Shown here one piece after another: positions 11,455 through 24,181 of a stretch of 64,000 nucleotides of DNA; position 1 is the first letter of the stretch; every line of letters begins with the position of its first letter. The notes beneath the pieces are model-generated. The model searched no databases. It had not been told where the DNA came from and saw nothing but the letters and a program-made list of their open reading frames with translations. The stretch is from Trichoplax adhaerens (lineage: Eukaryota > Placozoa > Uniplacotomia > Trichoplacea > Trichoplacidae): contig NW_002060946.1 of the NCBI RefSeq assembly GCF_000150275.1, forward strand, positions 927,815-991,814, in the 5' to 3' direction. The position numbers and the translations under genes were made by a program.

Positions 11455-14159
11455 TCAGTAGAAAAAGGTACGCATACGATGACCAGAGGCCTCATATAAG
11501 TCATTTGCTTTAGTGATAAACTAAAAGGAAGCAAGCAGGTTATAGATTAAGAAAAATGTAGTGTACCTACATTTAGACTAATCCATTGAAAATTACAAAA
11601 GATATACAGACACATGCACATTGAATAAATAATAAATAAATACCTCATCACTATTTTTGCAACCTTGCGTAATAGCAGCTAAGCAAGCCATTAATAAGAC
11701 GTCGTTGTATTGCTAATTAAAGATAAATTGGTTATTAGTAAAGTGTTTAGTCGAAGCTAGTAATTAATTACCAACAGCATGTAAATTACTAACGTTTACA
11801 GATTCCACAGTAAATTGTTTACTCTTGGCAATGGGTAGTCTCTGGCACATGCTGGAAATGTCGCGCAATATTTCATGTTTATATGATAGCTTCCCTATTT
11901 GTCATTAGAAAAATTCACGTTGAAAAATTAAGGCATACACGTCACTTGAACAATATTTTTATAGATTAACAGTATTACCTGCTCTTACAGCCTTGACATA
12001 ATCCGTCAGCAGTTTAACACGTGTGTGCAACATCTTAATTGCATTATATTGAGCAAGCAAGTTATCAGCAGCTGTAATAAAATGAAACAGTTATATCACC
12101 AAAACTATTTACAGTTTTAGTCTATTATGTTTGCAGACCAATAAAGTCAATGAAGAAATTTTACCTGAGGAAGTGCTAGTCGTTTCAGAATATGATGTTT
12201 TAGCTATATGATCGACTCCGATTCTCTCCGAGTCTTCAGTAGCTAATGTATACGGTATTTCTAAAAATAAAATTTTAGCCTAACATTTGTTCAAAAAAGA
12301 CAACAATTAATTGAAAGGTATAAATTATGTGATTTCAGAGTTTATCATAGGCCTCACATGTTGTTCAGTACCGATATAAAATTGGAACAAAAGTGTAAAT
12401 TGTATGATTACAGTAGTATAAATTTTCTGGTAGTTACTTTCTAACTTATCTCGAAGAATTTAAAATCCGTACAAACCTGATTATCCACAGCATCGACTAC
12501 TGTTTCGAAAATTGCCACAGGTAACTAAAACAATGTATAAATAATATTATAATGCAACATTCTGATATCTACATATAAGAAAATGATAAAGTTCATCCAT
12601 TACTTTTAAAGTAATTTTTGAAAATAATTTTCTACGAAAGATAAAGTTAGCCTTACATTGGTAGCATAGTTACAGTTCGGATTCAACTTTAATAAGAGAG
12701 GGCTGTCATAAATTTGGCAAAACTGTTACATCAAATAAAAATAGTATAAAAATTTTTATTTCTTTGGTATATGTTATTAATAACGTGCAACGACACGGTG
12801 TGACTGGTGACCAATTTATCAATTCATGAGGTGGTAAATGCACAACTATCCAAGTGCTGCATTGCACCATGGTAACAAGACTACTGTGAATTTACTTGTA
12901 CAAGATGATAAAGATTAGGATGTAGTACACCACGATAATACTAACTTGTTGGTGAATATTTAAATCTGTCTCATTCGGCGAACTTCCAATAGTGTACCAA
13001 CCAATAAACATGAATTCATCAGTTAATTCACGAACTAAAATATAACAATTGATATACCTAATGTCATTTTTTGATATTATAACAACGGAATAAAGTAATA
13101 CAATTGGTTTATATGGTTAATTTATTATACATATACGCACACTTTTCCTCACGATCCTTGAAATAATCAACGTTCAAGAACGGCTTGCCGGTATTAAAAT
13201 TGCAATCCAATTCGTATGAATTACTAATTTCAACTGTGCGCCCTTTTTGAGTACCAATCAAAGCTCCAATAACTATTTGTAGTAGAAAAAGAAGAATTCA
13301 TGTTAATCAGGATATGGTACAATAATTAAAGACGTTACACTGTAGTAAATATTATTTTTATGGTAATATTTAGTCTAGCAGGCAAAATGAATCCAACCCG
13401 CATGAGACATTATACGGTACTTTGAAATCGATAAAGTTAATATATAATATTAGATAATCCCAACACTTTCGCATATGATTATGCAATACGTAATATCGTA
13501 AAGATGTCGCTCAGTACAAATCATGTATCTACACCATTATAATAGTTATTGTAGTTCGCTCCATTCAATACGATAAATGATTATTGTAATTCTTGAAGAG
13601 TGATGATTTATCCTTATATGCCTACGGTACTGTAGGATCTCGTTTAACTTTCAATTAAGGAGCGATCAAAGAAACTACAGAATAATGTTCACAGATTAAA
13701 TTTTCGATCTTATGTTGCTGTTGGATGCTGATAGTTATCGTTGCATGCTTGTATACGTTAATCATCACTGGCTAAAATGAAAGCAGAAGTTAAATAGGTC
13801 ATGTTATCATTTTGTCATTGGCAGAGCGACATGCAGTGCAATTGCCAATACGCTGTTCTACAAGACAAAGAACAAGACTAGATCGGAGTTTACTCCGTAT
13901 GACTTCAACTACATGCACCAATGTAGTTGATTTCAGGTTTTATCGATTGTTTCCATAGCAGAGAAATGACTTCTAATGTTGACTAACTTTGGCTATCTTC
14001 AGAAGATTCTTGCGCTAGAAATCGCATAAAATGATCGCTAATATTCATCACCACAAGAGGATGTAGTAGAACTGAGATACTAGGAGAAACCGACGACGGT
14101 GCCATAATCTTGCTACTAGGTTCCTCGCCACTATCATCTATCTGCATTTGCATTGCCAT
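11455..14159 (-). CDS. COPS6: COP9 signalosome subunit 6 (CSN6), eleven exons
   Basis: CSN6 pairs with the catalytic subunit CSN5 in the COP9 signalosome, which removes NEDD8 from cullins. Exons (minus, 5' to 3'): 14159-13988, 13272-13141, 13034-12946, 12722-12657, 12524-12477, 12426-12372, 12260-12165, 12071-11979, 11894-11800, 11712-11644, 11520-11455. Phases agree throughout. The product is 326 residues; human CSN6 has 327. The MPN domain begins at [16 protein letters not shown] (28-43; human VSVALHPLVILNISDH). [36 protein letters not shown] and QYNDVLLMA follow in family order, and the tail (RMRTFFY) matches human RMRGLFF. The JAMM metal-binding histidines are absent ([11 protein letters not shown] where active enzymes have HxH), as in all CSN6. 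A longer frame reaches 14198 but lacks an ATG, so I start at 14159. The exon at 12426-12372 is the least certain. Confidence 0.93.
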
Positions 14160-14357
14160 ACTTGTTGAAAGAGGAAACCTTCCCAAACTAGCTTCCAAGA
14201 TCGCTACTCAAGCTTGATTATGGCTTCAATTTTCAACCTTTGCTTACTAGCTTCAAAGTTTTCTTTAGCTTTAGGGTTAGCTCTACAGTAGGGGAGGCCA
14301 AGTTTGGAGTCTTGTCGTGATCATAGGAAGAACATTAAAGCGAAGGAATAGTTACAG

Positions 14358-14962
14358 TATTTACAGTACAGTACATGTACTGTAGACTGTATACTGTATA
14401 CTGTACTGGGGTGTCCGGAAAGTCTGGACACATCATATTTTAGTTCTGTATGAAAGATGTGTCCAGACATTATTTCCAAATTTTGCATGCAGTAAGATCA
14501 TGTTCTGGAGATTTTAATATCGCAAACAGCAATGTTCTAAGATGTTCAGAAGTCTATTACAGTACAGTCAAAAGTAACTGCTAAGATCATGGACTACTTT
14601 AGTTGCCATGACATGGTCAAGAACTGCTAAAGAGAAAACATGGAGGGAGTACATCACGGTTGGTGTATATGGATTCTAAAACTGAGCGATGACTGACTAC
14701 GGGCATTAGGACGAAGCAAATGTATAAACTGTAGAGTATTGTATGCGTACTAGACCTGTGAGGTAAACTCTGTTTTGTGGCTTATTCCTTCGGCCTTAAT
14801 GGATGCGTTTCTTGTATCGGAACAAGACTGAAGATTATTTTGACTTGTGCAAGCTGTACTGTAGAGTACTGTATGGGTACTAGGCCTGTGAAGTAGTGTA
14901 AACCCTTATTTCTTTGCTTACTGTCCTGTACAGTACTGGACATACTGTACAGTATAGTACAG
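14358..14962. repeat. GTAC-palindrome cluster B with a diverged direct repeat
   Basis: The same GTACTGTAC family as at 2573-3375. Copies lie at about 14364-14407 and 14855-14962, starting about 200 bp upstream of the COPS6 ATG. Between them is an imperfect direct repeat of about 45 bp, 14726-14772 and 14855-14902, sharing GTAGAGTA-TGTATG-GTACTAG-CCTGTGA. Possibly a decayed mobile-element family. Confidence 0.7.
14407..14469. mobile_element. Tc1/mariner-like terminal-repeat remnant
   Basis: Starts GGGGTGTCCGG just after a TACT and contains a perfect 12-bp inverted repeat: TCTGGACACATC (14423-14434) and GATGTGTCCAGA (14456-14467) with a 21-bp loop. GTGTCC..GGACAC termini beside TA are typical of IS630/Tc1/mariner ends and their MITEs. 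No transposase frame and no matching far end (GGACACCCC) were seen, so this is a fragment or a solo hairpin. Confidence 0.5.
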
Positions 14963-17900
14963 GACTAGAGTTCAAAATAGGAAATTGCACAGATTGTCAA
15001 AGTGATTATGCCAACTCCAGAGAGTACGAGACCTATGCTTGCATTCATTCACGACTCCATTCGCTAAGATTGAAATAGAAGGCTCAACATAACTATAGTG
15101 GAAAATTATACTACACAGTATATGTAGAAACTCGCAAGAATCACCTAGAATTCAATAACTTCATAATCATAAACAACATCATTTTAGTACTATAATCTCA
15201 CATATTCTAATACTATATATTATAGTATTGTAAGTAAATCGTTCTTAGAAATATTCCATTTGAAAGTGAAGTGGACAGTGATGGAGTATACTACCAGTAT
15301 TTCACTCCTACATACAGTAGAGGTCGAGTTATAAATTAAAGTTTGAAAGGTATGCTTTTCCCAATTTTGCAACAGAATGTCGCAGTCACAGCAAATTTAT
15401 ATTTCGGACACGATGATATGTATTCCTGTTCGTATTAATAGACAAAAAAGGGGAAAGGGTATGCTACCTCTCTCGATATATCTTCAATATGCCTTAAATG
15501 ATCCGCTAACGTAGTATTCGATCGGTTAATCCTTTATGGTGTATAGTATACTGTTCGTAACAATTCTGCAAGGCGAATTAGAGGAGTATATCGTTATAAT
15601 CTCGCCAGAATAAGCCATTAACTCGTAGCTAAACACGGTCCTCTTTACTGTATTGGACGATAATTGATATCAACACTAGAACTATAGTAGGTGCACATCA
15701 AATAGAATAAATGATATACTGTAGTGATCTATTAATCGCTCGAGCAACGACTGAATACACAACTTGTAATCATGCTACCTTATTCTGTTGCTCATGCACT
15801 AGTGATATACTCCTATCTAGGAAGCTTCCTCTAAAATACATTAACTCAATCTCTACTCCAGTTGATTATTCCCGAAATGACTAACGATTAATTTTGTCTT
15901 TCTTCTTACAATCAACTAAGAGACGAATCGGAAAAGATGATGTATTCCGTAGGACTACTGCAAATACTAAGTAGGGTATTACGTAATTCGGAAGCAATTC
16001 ATGGAGTTGCTAATTAAAATAACTCCTACTACTGTTGGTACAGTTCTAATACAATGTTTTATACCATATAGCAAATAATTCAACTAATCACAAGTCCTAG
16101 AACTATTGAACTTAAATAGGTAAATATCATATAGTATTCGCTTTTTTTTTCTTTGTGACGCTCCTTTCCATTTGTGATGACTAATGTCGGGTAATGAAAT
16201 AATATCAGAATTTAATAATAACACAATATAATCCACAGTAAGACCCATTTTATCCTTAACATACGCGTATATATACGGCATACCGCATTGCATACTAGCC
16301 AATAAGCCCATCTATCGTGGCAATCGAAATATAATAGAGTTTTTATTGTGCTGCATTGCCAGTACATTTATAACATTTTCAACATATCCAATACTATACT
16401 ACATTTTATTTCAAGCTGCCTACGAAAACCACTGTAATAATTAAAGTAGCACAAACATTTTCTCATGAGGTGAAAGATATATACGCGTATACAAGATTTG
16501 CAGAAAAGAAGCGAATTCTTCTTCTACTAATTGATCTTAGAGAACAATGAACGGTAATACTTACTGATTAACCTTTTGAACCTACTTTTGGGAATCTTTC
16601 GCTAGCGTTGCAAGCAGTAACTTCGCTATTGCTGCAATACAGTGCATCAGAATAAGATACACTATCTGGATATAATCGCAATTCCGGTGTCGACAATGTA
16701 TCAACTTATTTAGAGAATGATGTTACCATGTTTAATTTTTGTTTTCCAATAGCTTTCATAATTATAATAAATAATCAACAAAAACATTTCATAAAGCCCT
16801 ATTATATAATGTTTTAGCGCCGGAGTCCATTAACCGACACATGGTAGAATAGCGACTTAGCGTATAAATATATATCTTAATTAAAGTTTATAACGTTATC
16901 AGTTAAAATGAGATATGTCTCTAAAAAACGTTGCCTTATTCTAATAAAGGCCTTTCTAATCATATTATTACGCAATAGCGAACTTTCAATTGTATGCTAT
17001 GTTTCGTAATAGTAGAATTTACATCTGACTCAAATTTAGGATATAAATACCAATCAGCACTAGTATTTTAAAAATATTTAGATATAGCGTTTTTATATTC
17101 CTATAAATAGATAATGAGTAATTTTTCACTTTAATGAACATGAATAGGTATGGGACACCCACCACCATATTATTATAGGTATTTTAATTTCATCATTATT
17201 TTTATTTATCATAATAGTTATTTAAAGAACAGGAAACAACCTATCAAAATTAGCCTGGTTGCTCAGTCAGTCGAATAATACCAAACAGGACAAGAAGAAT
17301 ATTCGAATAATTGTAAATACTCCATGTTAGATTTAGTAGACATAATCCATTACAAGTATTTCATTAATAAATGTACACGATAGGCGATAGCCTTACTCTT
17401 TCTTACGCATACATAAACGAGGCATCATATGTTACTACTACATGAAATTATCTTGATAAAATCATAATGATTTTTTAACTTAAATTGAGTTGTTAGATAG
17501 CAATTATTGATATTTACCGGCATCGGCTATTTTGTAATAGTTAATTAATTTCGGTCTATTGGAAAGCAATAGAATAGAATTAGTGAATCTTTAGCCTAAT
17601 GAAAGTTAACAACTAGACGAATCGCTTCAACAAACGAATACGCAACGATATAATACATAGATTGTTCCGTCCATTAAGTGAACAAGTAACGTAATATCTT
17701 TAGCAGACCGATTTGATCGCTTGAAGTATAGAATTGTCTAAAATGGCTTAGAATACCTATAGTAGAGGCTAGTTTGAATCACTAAAGCGAAAAATTGTAC
17801 TTAGATAACTAGGCTTTTAAATCATTTAATGATAGAATTTCTTAAGTTTAAAAGTCTATGCAGCATCCGATATAACATGCATTGCTGTAGTCTATAGTAC

Positions 17901-20900
17901 TCTTAAAATTAACTTATAGGATCATGTTGGATATTTAATAATAAATGAAATGAAAATGCCGTATCATTGAAATGATTTAATTATTCAAAAAAATCATTCA
18001 TGTTCTACTTAAGTCTATGTATATGACTTTTATATTATTAAAATTATAATTATCTCCACTTAAAGGCTACCAGTATGTTTAATTACGAAGTAAATACTTA
18101 GCATTGTCTTTACTACAGTTTTTAGCTTTAACAACTACGAAATTATCATGTTCAAACTTAATTTAGATCTTAAAATAGGTATTAAAAGTGCGTTGTGTAT
18201 TTCTAGCGAGATTTTCATAACACTTATAACGAATTCTTAGGCAGATGAAGATAATTCATTTATGGAAGTTATCGTGTCACATTGAAATATTACTGTACCG
18301 AACTCGAAATGCCTAGCAGTTCTATCTTGTTAATCATATAGATCCACAAATAACAAGCAAATCACTCGTAATTAAATGTTTTCTTGGATTATCTACAGGA
18401 ATATTCACTTTTTTATTTTATTAAACTCATACGGTTTACTGTGGTGTAGACTTGAAGATTTACTGTTAAAGTCACAAGACTTTTACAAGTTATTGTGTCA
18501 ACATAGCTCCCGTATCAATTTAAAAAAAATTCATCATACAAGTAACTTAATAATTTAAATATAGTACTATATGCAATAGTCAATTTATTGGTTATTCACT
18601 GAACTTCAGAATGATTCAACAGAAATAGAACAAAAAATAATTGCTCGCACCATTGCGACAGCAATTTGATCTACTGTTACTAAGTATGTAACACAGTACA
18701 TCAATTGTACGACGTTGACAGTTATATAAATATAGATGCTATTGAATAAAGTAGACTAGAGTAGCACGTAAAATTATTGAAATATTATTATTACCTAGTA
18801 AGCTAATAACTACTAAAAGATTTTAATTTATCTATTTCAAGATTCGAACACAAGGTAAGAAAAGTTAATTGTTACTATTTGTCAACAGAAATCAAATTTG
18901 ACTATATCCGCCAACCGCCAACGCTAAACATCTGCTAGCATACTTTACATTACTTTTATTTGCGAATTTGGACTTGTCAATATAAGCTATTTTGAAATCA
19001 TATTTCATTGATAGCAACTAGCCAAAATATTAAATAATTAACTCCCTTTTCTGCCTTTATTTAGCATATTATAAAATAGATTAGAAAATCTGTATTGAAT
19101 TGCAAATGGATATAAATGGGAGGGTACTAGTTAAAGGAAGCTAGATGATAAATACCCTCACATACAATTGCTCTTAGGGGATGCTCTATAAATTCAATAA
19201 GTGCAATTGATAATGTTGTTCAATCAAAATTGATCATCGAAATTCCATCATATTTATATTAGTCCTACATTTAGAATAGAATTGATCCACTCTTCCTACC
19301 AGTATTTTTTTAATTATATAGCACCTCTACGGAAAAATTACAGTAGAGTAAAATTGTAGGTGACAGTTTGAAAGCATTGGTAGTCAAAGAGGATAACCTC
19401 TAAGTTTACAGCAATTTCAAGAAGGTTTTCGGCGCATACTATACTTAGAGTATGTTGCCATCATGCGATAAAGTGAAGAAACATTCGAGAAATTTTAAAA
19501 TATCTTACTTTGATATATATTTAAGTAATAAATTGATACAGTTAGATTTTTTATGTTGTAGCAAATGATTTAGCATGTGACATCGCATTAATAAAAAGTA
19601 TTATTTATAATAGGGTATATAAATTTGTCGTAACTTTTACTTATATCAAGGCAATTAATCTACGCAATAAAAATATAACGCTATCAAAATCTGTTTCCTT
19701 CACTATTTTCAAGTCACTCGATTAATTATACATACATATACCTTGTGTTGATCTATACGAGTACGCAATAATGATGTTTTTTAATCTCTTCTTTACTTAA
19801 CGTTCGTACATACTAGAAAACTACACAAGGCTTCTAGTTGTTTGTAATATCAAGTTGACATAAATTGAATATTAATACGATATCACATTTTCATTTCCTT
19901 CCCTTCTTATTCTATCTTTTAATCATTATTAACTTTTTCTGCTATGAACGGTATAAGATGATCGTCAATATCAATCAAAATGCATGCATATAACTGTTAT
20001 TCGAATCACGTTTTATTCATTCATTCTATATGTAATAAAATTTCAAGTTTGATATGACGTGTTGGTATTTCTCCTAGAACAAAAAAAAATACTTTGAAAA
20101 GACAAAATGAATATAATTTTGATAGAATATATTTTAAGCTACTAACGACATTCCACCTTTTATTTATTGCACGATACAGTTAAGATGTAGAGATGTCATT
20201 GTTGTTGTTAACATTAAAAATTTCATACTTTCTGATATGCTCTAACAACACATCGATCAATAATATTGACGATATTTCTAAAATAAAATATCATTATAGA
20301 CCGGAACACGTAAAGAATAGTATATATTCAACAAAGATCAAAATTCCTCTACTAGATATTCAATACTTTTAAGTTGACAACATATTGAATTTACCAGAGC
20401 AATATCATTGAAAACGATGGCATGATGTATTAATGAATAATGGTAAAGGTCAGCATTATTAAAATCTGTTTGTTCAATTGCAAATGGAGATTTTATCCTT
20501 GTACGATAGTGATTTTTAATTTTAGTCTATTTTTAATGCTAGTAATCGATCATCGAAAAAGTAATATCATTCTTCTATTTTGTCCATAGGTTATTCCATA
20601 TTATTTGGTTATTTTTTAGTAGTTATGATGGAGGTGCATTTGTTAATACTGCACAAGTACTAAACGTACAGTAGTTAGTATTATAGCCTAGATATACAAG
20701 TACCACCAAGATTGAATTTCGGTATTGATCGATTTACTTACTAAAATGTAAAGAAAGAGAGTATTGAAATTGATTGTGTATTGATATAGTATCGTCTACT
20801 CTATCCTTTTGCTTTTCAATGAAAAATATACAATATCTTGATGGCTATTTTATTGGACTAAAATTAGACAACATAACGACTACAACAATACATTGAGTAC

Positions 20901-22898
20901 TATGGCCATTAAGCATCATTTATTATTTCGTATTAGCTCGATTTTATATTTAGATCAGATGAATTGAAGTGAAAATAATATTAATAATCCTCCCATAATT
21001 AATTGAACTTTCACCACACCTCCTTCCATCGCGTCTGATTCAAGGCCATCATTTTCTATGCATTCATTTACTTTTATAATATAATTTTTATTGTATTCCT
21101 TTTATTCTCTACTTCCATCAACTGTCTCCATCACCATACAATCTGATTTAAAAGAGGCGGGGAAGGGAATGCATGTCAATGGAGGATATTCGAATATTTT
21201 TCTATATGATGCATTACTCAGTGTATACATATACTACTATTGCATGAAATTATCCAGACGTTACTGATTAATGTTAATTTTTTTTTCATTCAATCATTCA
21301 ACTAGTCTAGTTGCTATTGATCAATTTGTACACTTTCCTTCTTATTATTTATGACGATTTCTTCTAGTGTACCATACATATTCGAGCCTAGCACTTGTAT
21401 CTAGTTCATTGAAAGATATCGAGAGATAAAAATAACGTTGATTCATTTCTAACTTTTCACATGGATCTATACCTATCATAAAAACTTATTTCAATCATAA
21501 CCAAAAAATTTATCACGCTATCGGAATAGTTCGGAACAAGTATATTGATAAGAAGGTAAAAAAAACTTAAATCTTCTGTTAAATTTTTCACAAGGCCATT
21601 TATCAATTCGTTGACTTAATATTTAGCAATCAATACTTCCTTTTCACTCCTTGTAGTGGAACTTCATTCATTCAACTTGGCAATTTAGTCTATGACCATT
21701 TCGTTAATACCTAGTAGATACCCATTTTTGTAACTTCTATTTCATTTACAAAATTGCGTCAATAGATCGGCAGCAAAATCGGTACGATTTAGGCACTTGA
21801 TGTACCAGAGCAAGGCGAGAAATTAAAATTAATTCATAAAAGGTACCTTTTAGAATTTCTTTGAGATACTAGCAAGTAAAAATAACTGATTAATCATAAA
21901 GCTACTTCACTCATTATAAGCCATAAGGATTTTTCTTTCTTTCAAGATTTACTGTCCTGGCGGTTGGTGCTGAATAGCGCCACAATTTTGTGATAGAATA
22001 ATAATCCTAATCAATTATATTTATCCTATCCATTCAATTTTGCTTCGAGTGGGGCGACTTCTTCGATTAGCAAGCATTTTTGAGGCTTGTGATTTAAATC
22101 TAAAAGGTAAGAAAATTTATCATAATGTCGTAATAGGTTGAAATTGAAATTGAGAATTTTATTTGAATCTTCTCTTTCCTAGTATTTTCAATTTTAACTT
22201 TGCCAAGCGTGCTAGTTTTTTTTACTGAATGCTTTCGAGTACGGCTTACTTTTATAATTAATGGCCGATTCAAAAATTTTTATATGCCTTAGTAAAGTAT
22301 TGTATGTTATATATGATAAATTATAGCAGCTGAACTACTAGTAATGTGTTGTGTATATTGTAAAATTAGGACAGTCTTTATTCATACAATTTACGTGTGT
22401 GAGTCTGTAATAAATTGCATTGTATGTATATCTTATACATCGTCAGCCTATTTAGTTTCATATTGACATACATGGTTTATACGCATATCTTATTTATTAG
22501 CCGTACCTAGGAAATGCTTACAAAATTTTTTCTTATTTCTCTTCTATAAAGAAATCTAATCGATTATTGATCAAGAATATAAAACAGCATTTGAAACAGA
22601 GAGTTTAAGAAACACAGAATATTGAAATAGAATATAAACTTTGTAATAAGAAAAGAGGATCAACGACAATAGTTTAATTGAAAGTATTGAAGGAAAAGCG
22701 ACAGTGAATTTCACACATCTCAAGTCAGTAATTGTAAACGAAAAGAGAACAGTAGCAAAGCAATTGATCGTCGATATCGTCGTTCTATCCTCTCTGATAA
22801 GTACTCTCAATTTATTGGTTCTTTCACGAATAAAAAGCTAAAAAAACGACGATAATATTATCATCTATTTTTTGGCCGGCTATTAATTTCATCATAAC
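14963..22898. other. Gene-poor DNA upstream of TENT5
   Basis: About 8 kb of AT-rich sequence with short chance frames only. Notable islands are two ATACGCGTAT palindromes (16261, 16481), a CCGCCAACCGCCAACG direct repeat near 18909-18924, a GC-box-like AGGCGGGG at about 21155, and a CTGGCGGTTGGTGC stretch near 21957-21970. A 43-codon stop-to-stop frame at about 15890-16020 has balanced composition but matches nothing I know. Confidence 0.5.
16261..16490. other. Pair of ATACGCGTAT palindromes
   Basis: Perfect 10-bp palindrome ATACGCGTAT at 16261-16270 and 16481-16490, both set in alternating TA sequence. A third copy is at 32229-32238. The core ACGCGT is a CpG-containing hexamer that is rare in DNA this AT-rich. 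Confidence 0.6.
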
Positions 22899-24143
22899 AT
22901 GCCTGAAAGTCATAATCAACATTTACAAACGCTAAATTATGGCCAAGTTGGTAAATTGGTTGAACTATTAGAGACATGTGTTGAAATTCATGGTTACGGT
23001 AACTTACCTACTTTACAAATCCCATTAAAAGAATTATTGCGAAAAGTTAGAAATAACTTAAGAAAAGATAATGTTAATGTGCGAAATATACGTTTAAATG
23101 GCGGTACAGCTAGTTATATCTTAAATCAACATCACTATTATAAAAACAACTCTCAGTATCAACATCATCACCAACAGCAACAACTACGACCTGCTATTAA
23201 ACCTCATTACAACGACATTGATTTAGTCTTCAACGTGGATATGAGCGATGACAGCCAGGCACAAGTTATCTTAACTACAGTATTGAGAACTTTACTTGAA
23301 TATCTACCGGATTCAATAGTTCGAAATGGTTTCCAGTATTACATGCTGAAAAAAGCATATCTGATTAAATTAGTCAAAGTTTTCAATGGTGCTAATCGTT
23401 GGTCATTGATATCGTTTCGTAATTATTACGGTCGAAATGTTGAATTTAAATTTGTAGATACCATAGAACGTCAGTTTCAATTTTCGGTCGACTCATTTCA
23501 AATTTTATTAGATTCTATCCTTTCCTTATATGATTACAAATTAACATTAATTGATAGCCAATATATGAGTAGTAATTTTTATCCAACAGTTATAGCCGAG
23601 TGCTTATACGGCGATTTTGATCTTGCTACTGAACATTTACATAAGAAAATTATCGCCACAAAAAAGCCTGAAGAGATACGCGGTGGCGGTTTATTAAAAT
23701 ATTGTTCTCTATTATTACAAGGCTACAAGCCAGAATCAGAATTACAAATGGGCGCTATGGCACGTTATATGTGTAGTCGATTTTTTATCGATTTTACGCG
23801 CCTTGAACAACAAGAAGAACGTTTAGTAAGTTATTTAGATTGCCACTTTCATAATGATTATCCTATCAAGTATAAGTACTTATTAATCTTGAAGAGCGTT
23901 ATTAAACGCAATACCGTCTGCTTAATGGATTTAGAAAGGCGACAAACTCTACGTTTAATCAACAAATTAATCTATCATTACAATCCAAGGAAACATGAAG
24001 TTTGTTTAATAGCTCAACAACAGCAGCAATGCCATCCATCTTTAATGCCGTTTCGCTATCCAACCCACCTTACTAGTCATCCGTTATTATCACAAAGTTC
24101 CTATCCGCATCAATATTATCAACAGCAGCAACATTACCCATGA
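22899..24143 (+). CDS. TENT5: TENT5 (FAM46) non-canonical poly(A) polymerase
   Basis: TENT5 enzymes add non-templated adenosines to mRNA 3' ends. In vertebrates they stabilise mRNAs of secreted proteins. This is a single-exon ATG-started gene of 414 codons, close to the vertebrate 390-450. The nucleotidyltransferase signature LNGGTAS is at 66-72 and the catalytic acidic pair is D106/D108 in NDIDLVF (human KDLDLIF). The likely third carboxylate is E182 in VEFKFVD. Family blocks follow: KLVKVFN, RWSLIS, RQFQFSVDSFQI, ATKKPEEIRGGGLLKY (253-268), RYMCSRFFIDF, TVCLMDLERRQTL. Residues 78-103 form a His/Gln/Tyr-rich insertion of roughly 23 residues between the GGT helix and the DxD strand, where human members have only a short linker. 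The C-terminal tail (about 372-414) is Gln/His/Pro-rich. No introns, although its neighbours are intron-dense. Confidence 0.97.
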   Translation: MPESHNQHLQTLNYGQVGKLVELLETCVEIHGYGNLPTLQIPLKELLRKVRNNLRKDNVNVRNIRLNGGTASYILNQHHYYKNNSQYQHHHQQQQLRPAIKPHYNDIDLVFNVDMSDDSQAQVILTTVLRTLLEYLPDSIVRNGFQYYMLKKAYLIKLVKVFNGANRWSLISFRNYYGRNVEFKFVDTIERQFQFSVDSFQILLDSILSLYDYKLTLIDSQYMSSNFYPTVIAECLYGDFDLATEHLHKKIIATKKPEEIRGGGLLKYCSLLLQGYKPESELQMGAMARYMCSRFFIDFTRLEQQEERLVSYLDCHFHNDYPIKYKYLLILKSVIKRNTVCLMDLERRQTLRLINKLIYHYNPRKHEVCLIAQQQQQCHPSLMPFRYPTHLTSHPLLSQSSYPHQYYQQQQHYP

Positions 24144-24166
24144 ACACTTATTGTACTCTAACTCTA

Positions 24167-24181
24167 AATAAATGCAATAAA
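24167..24181 (+). terminator. Tandem poly(A) signals of TENT5
   Basis: AATAAA at 24167-24172 and again at 24176-24181, only 24 to 33 bp after the TENT5 stop, which implies a very short 3' UTR. Confidence 0.65.

Noticed and set aside
14160-14198. N-terminal extension of CSN6
   Set aside because: The extra frame starts at TTG. The ATG at 14159 gives 326 residues, the usual family length.
15890-16020. 43-codon balanced frame
   Set aside because: No start, no convincing splice partners and no family resemblance. Plausible by chance over 64 kb.
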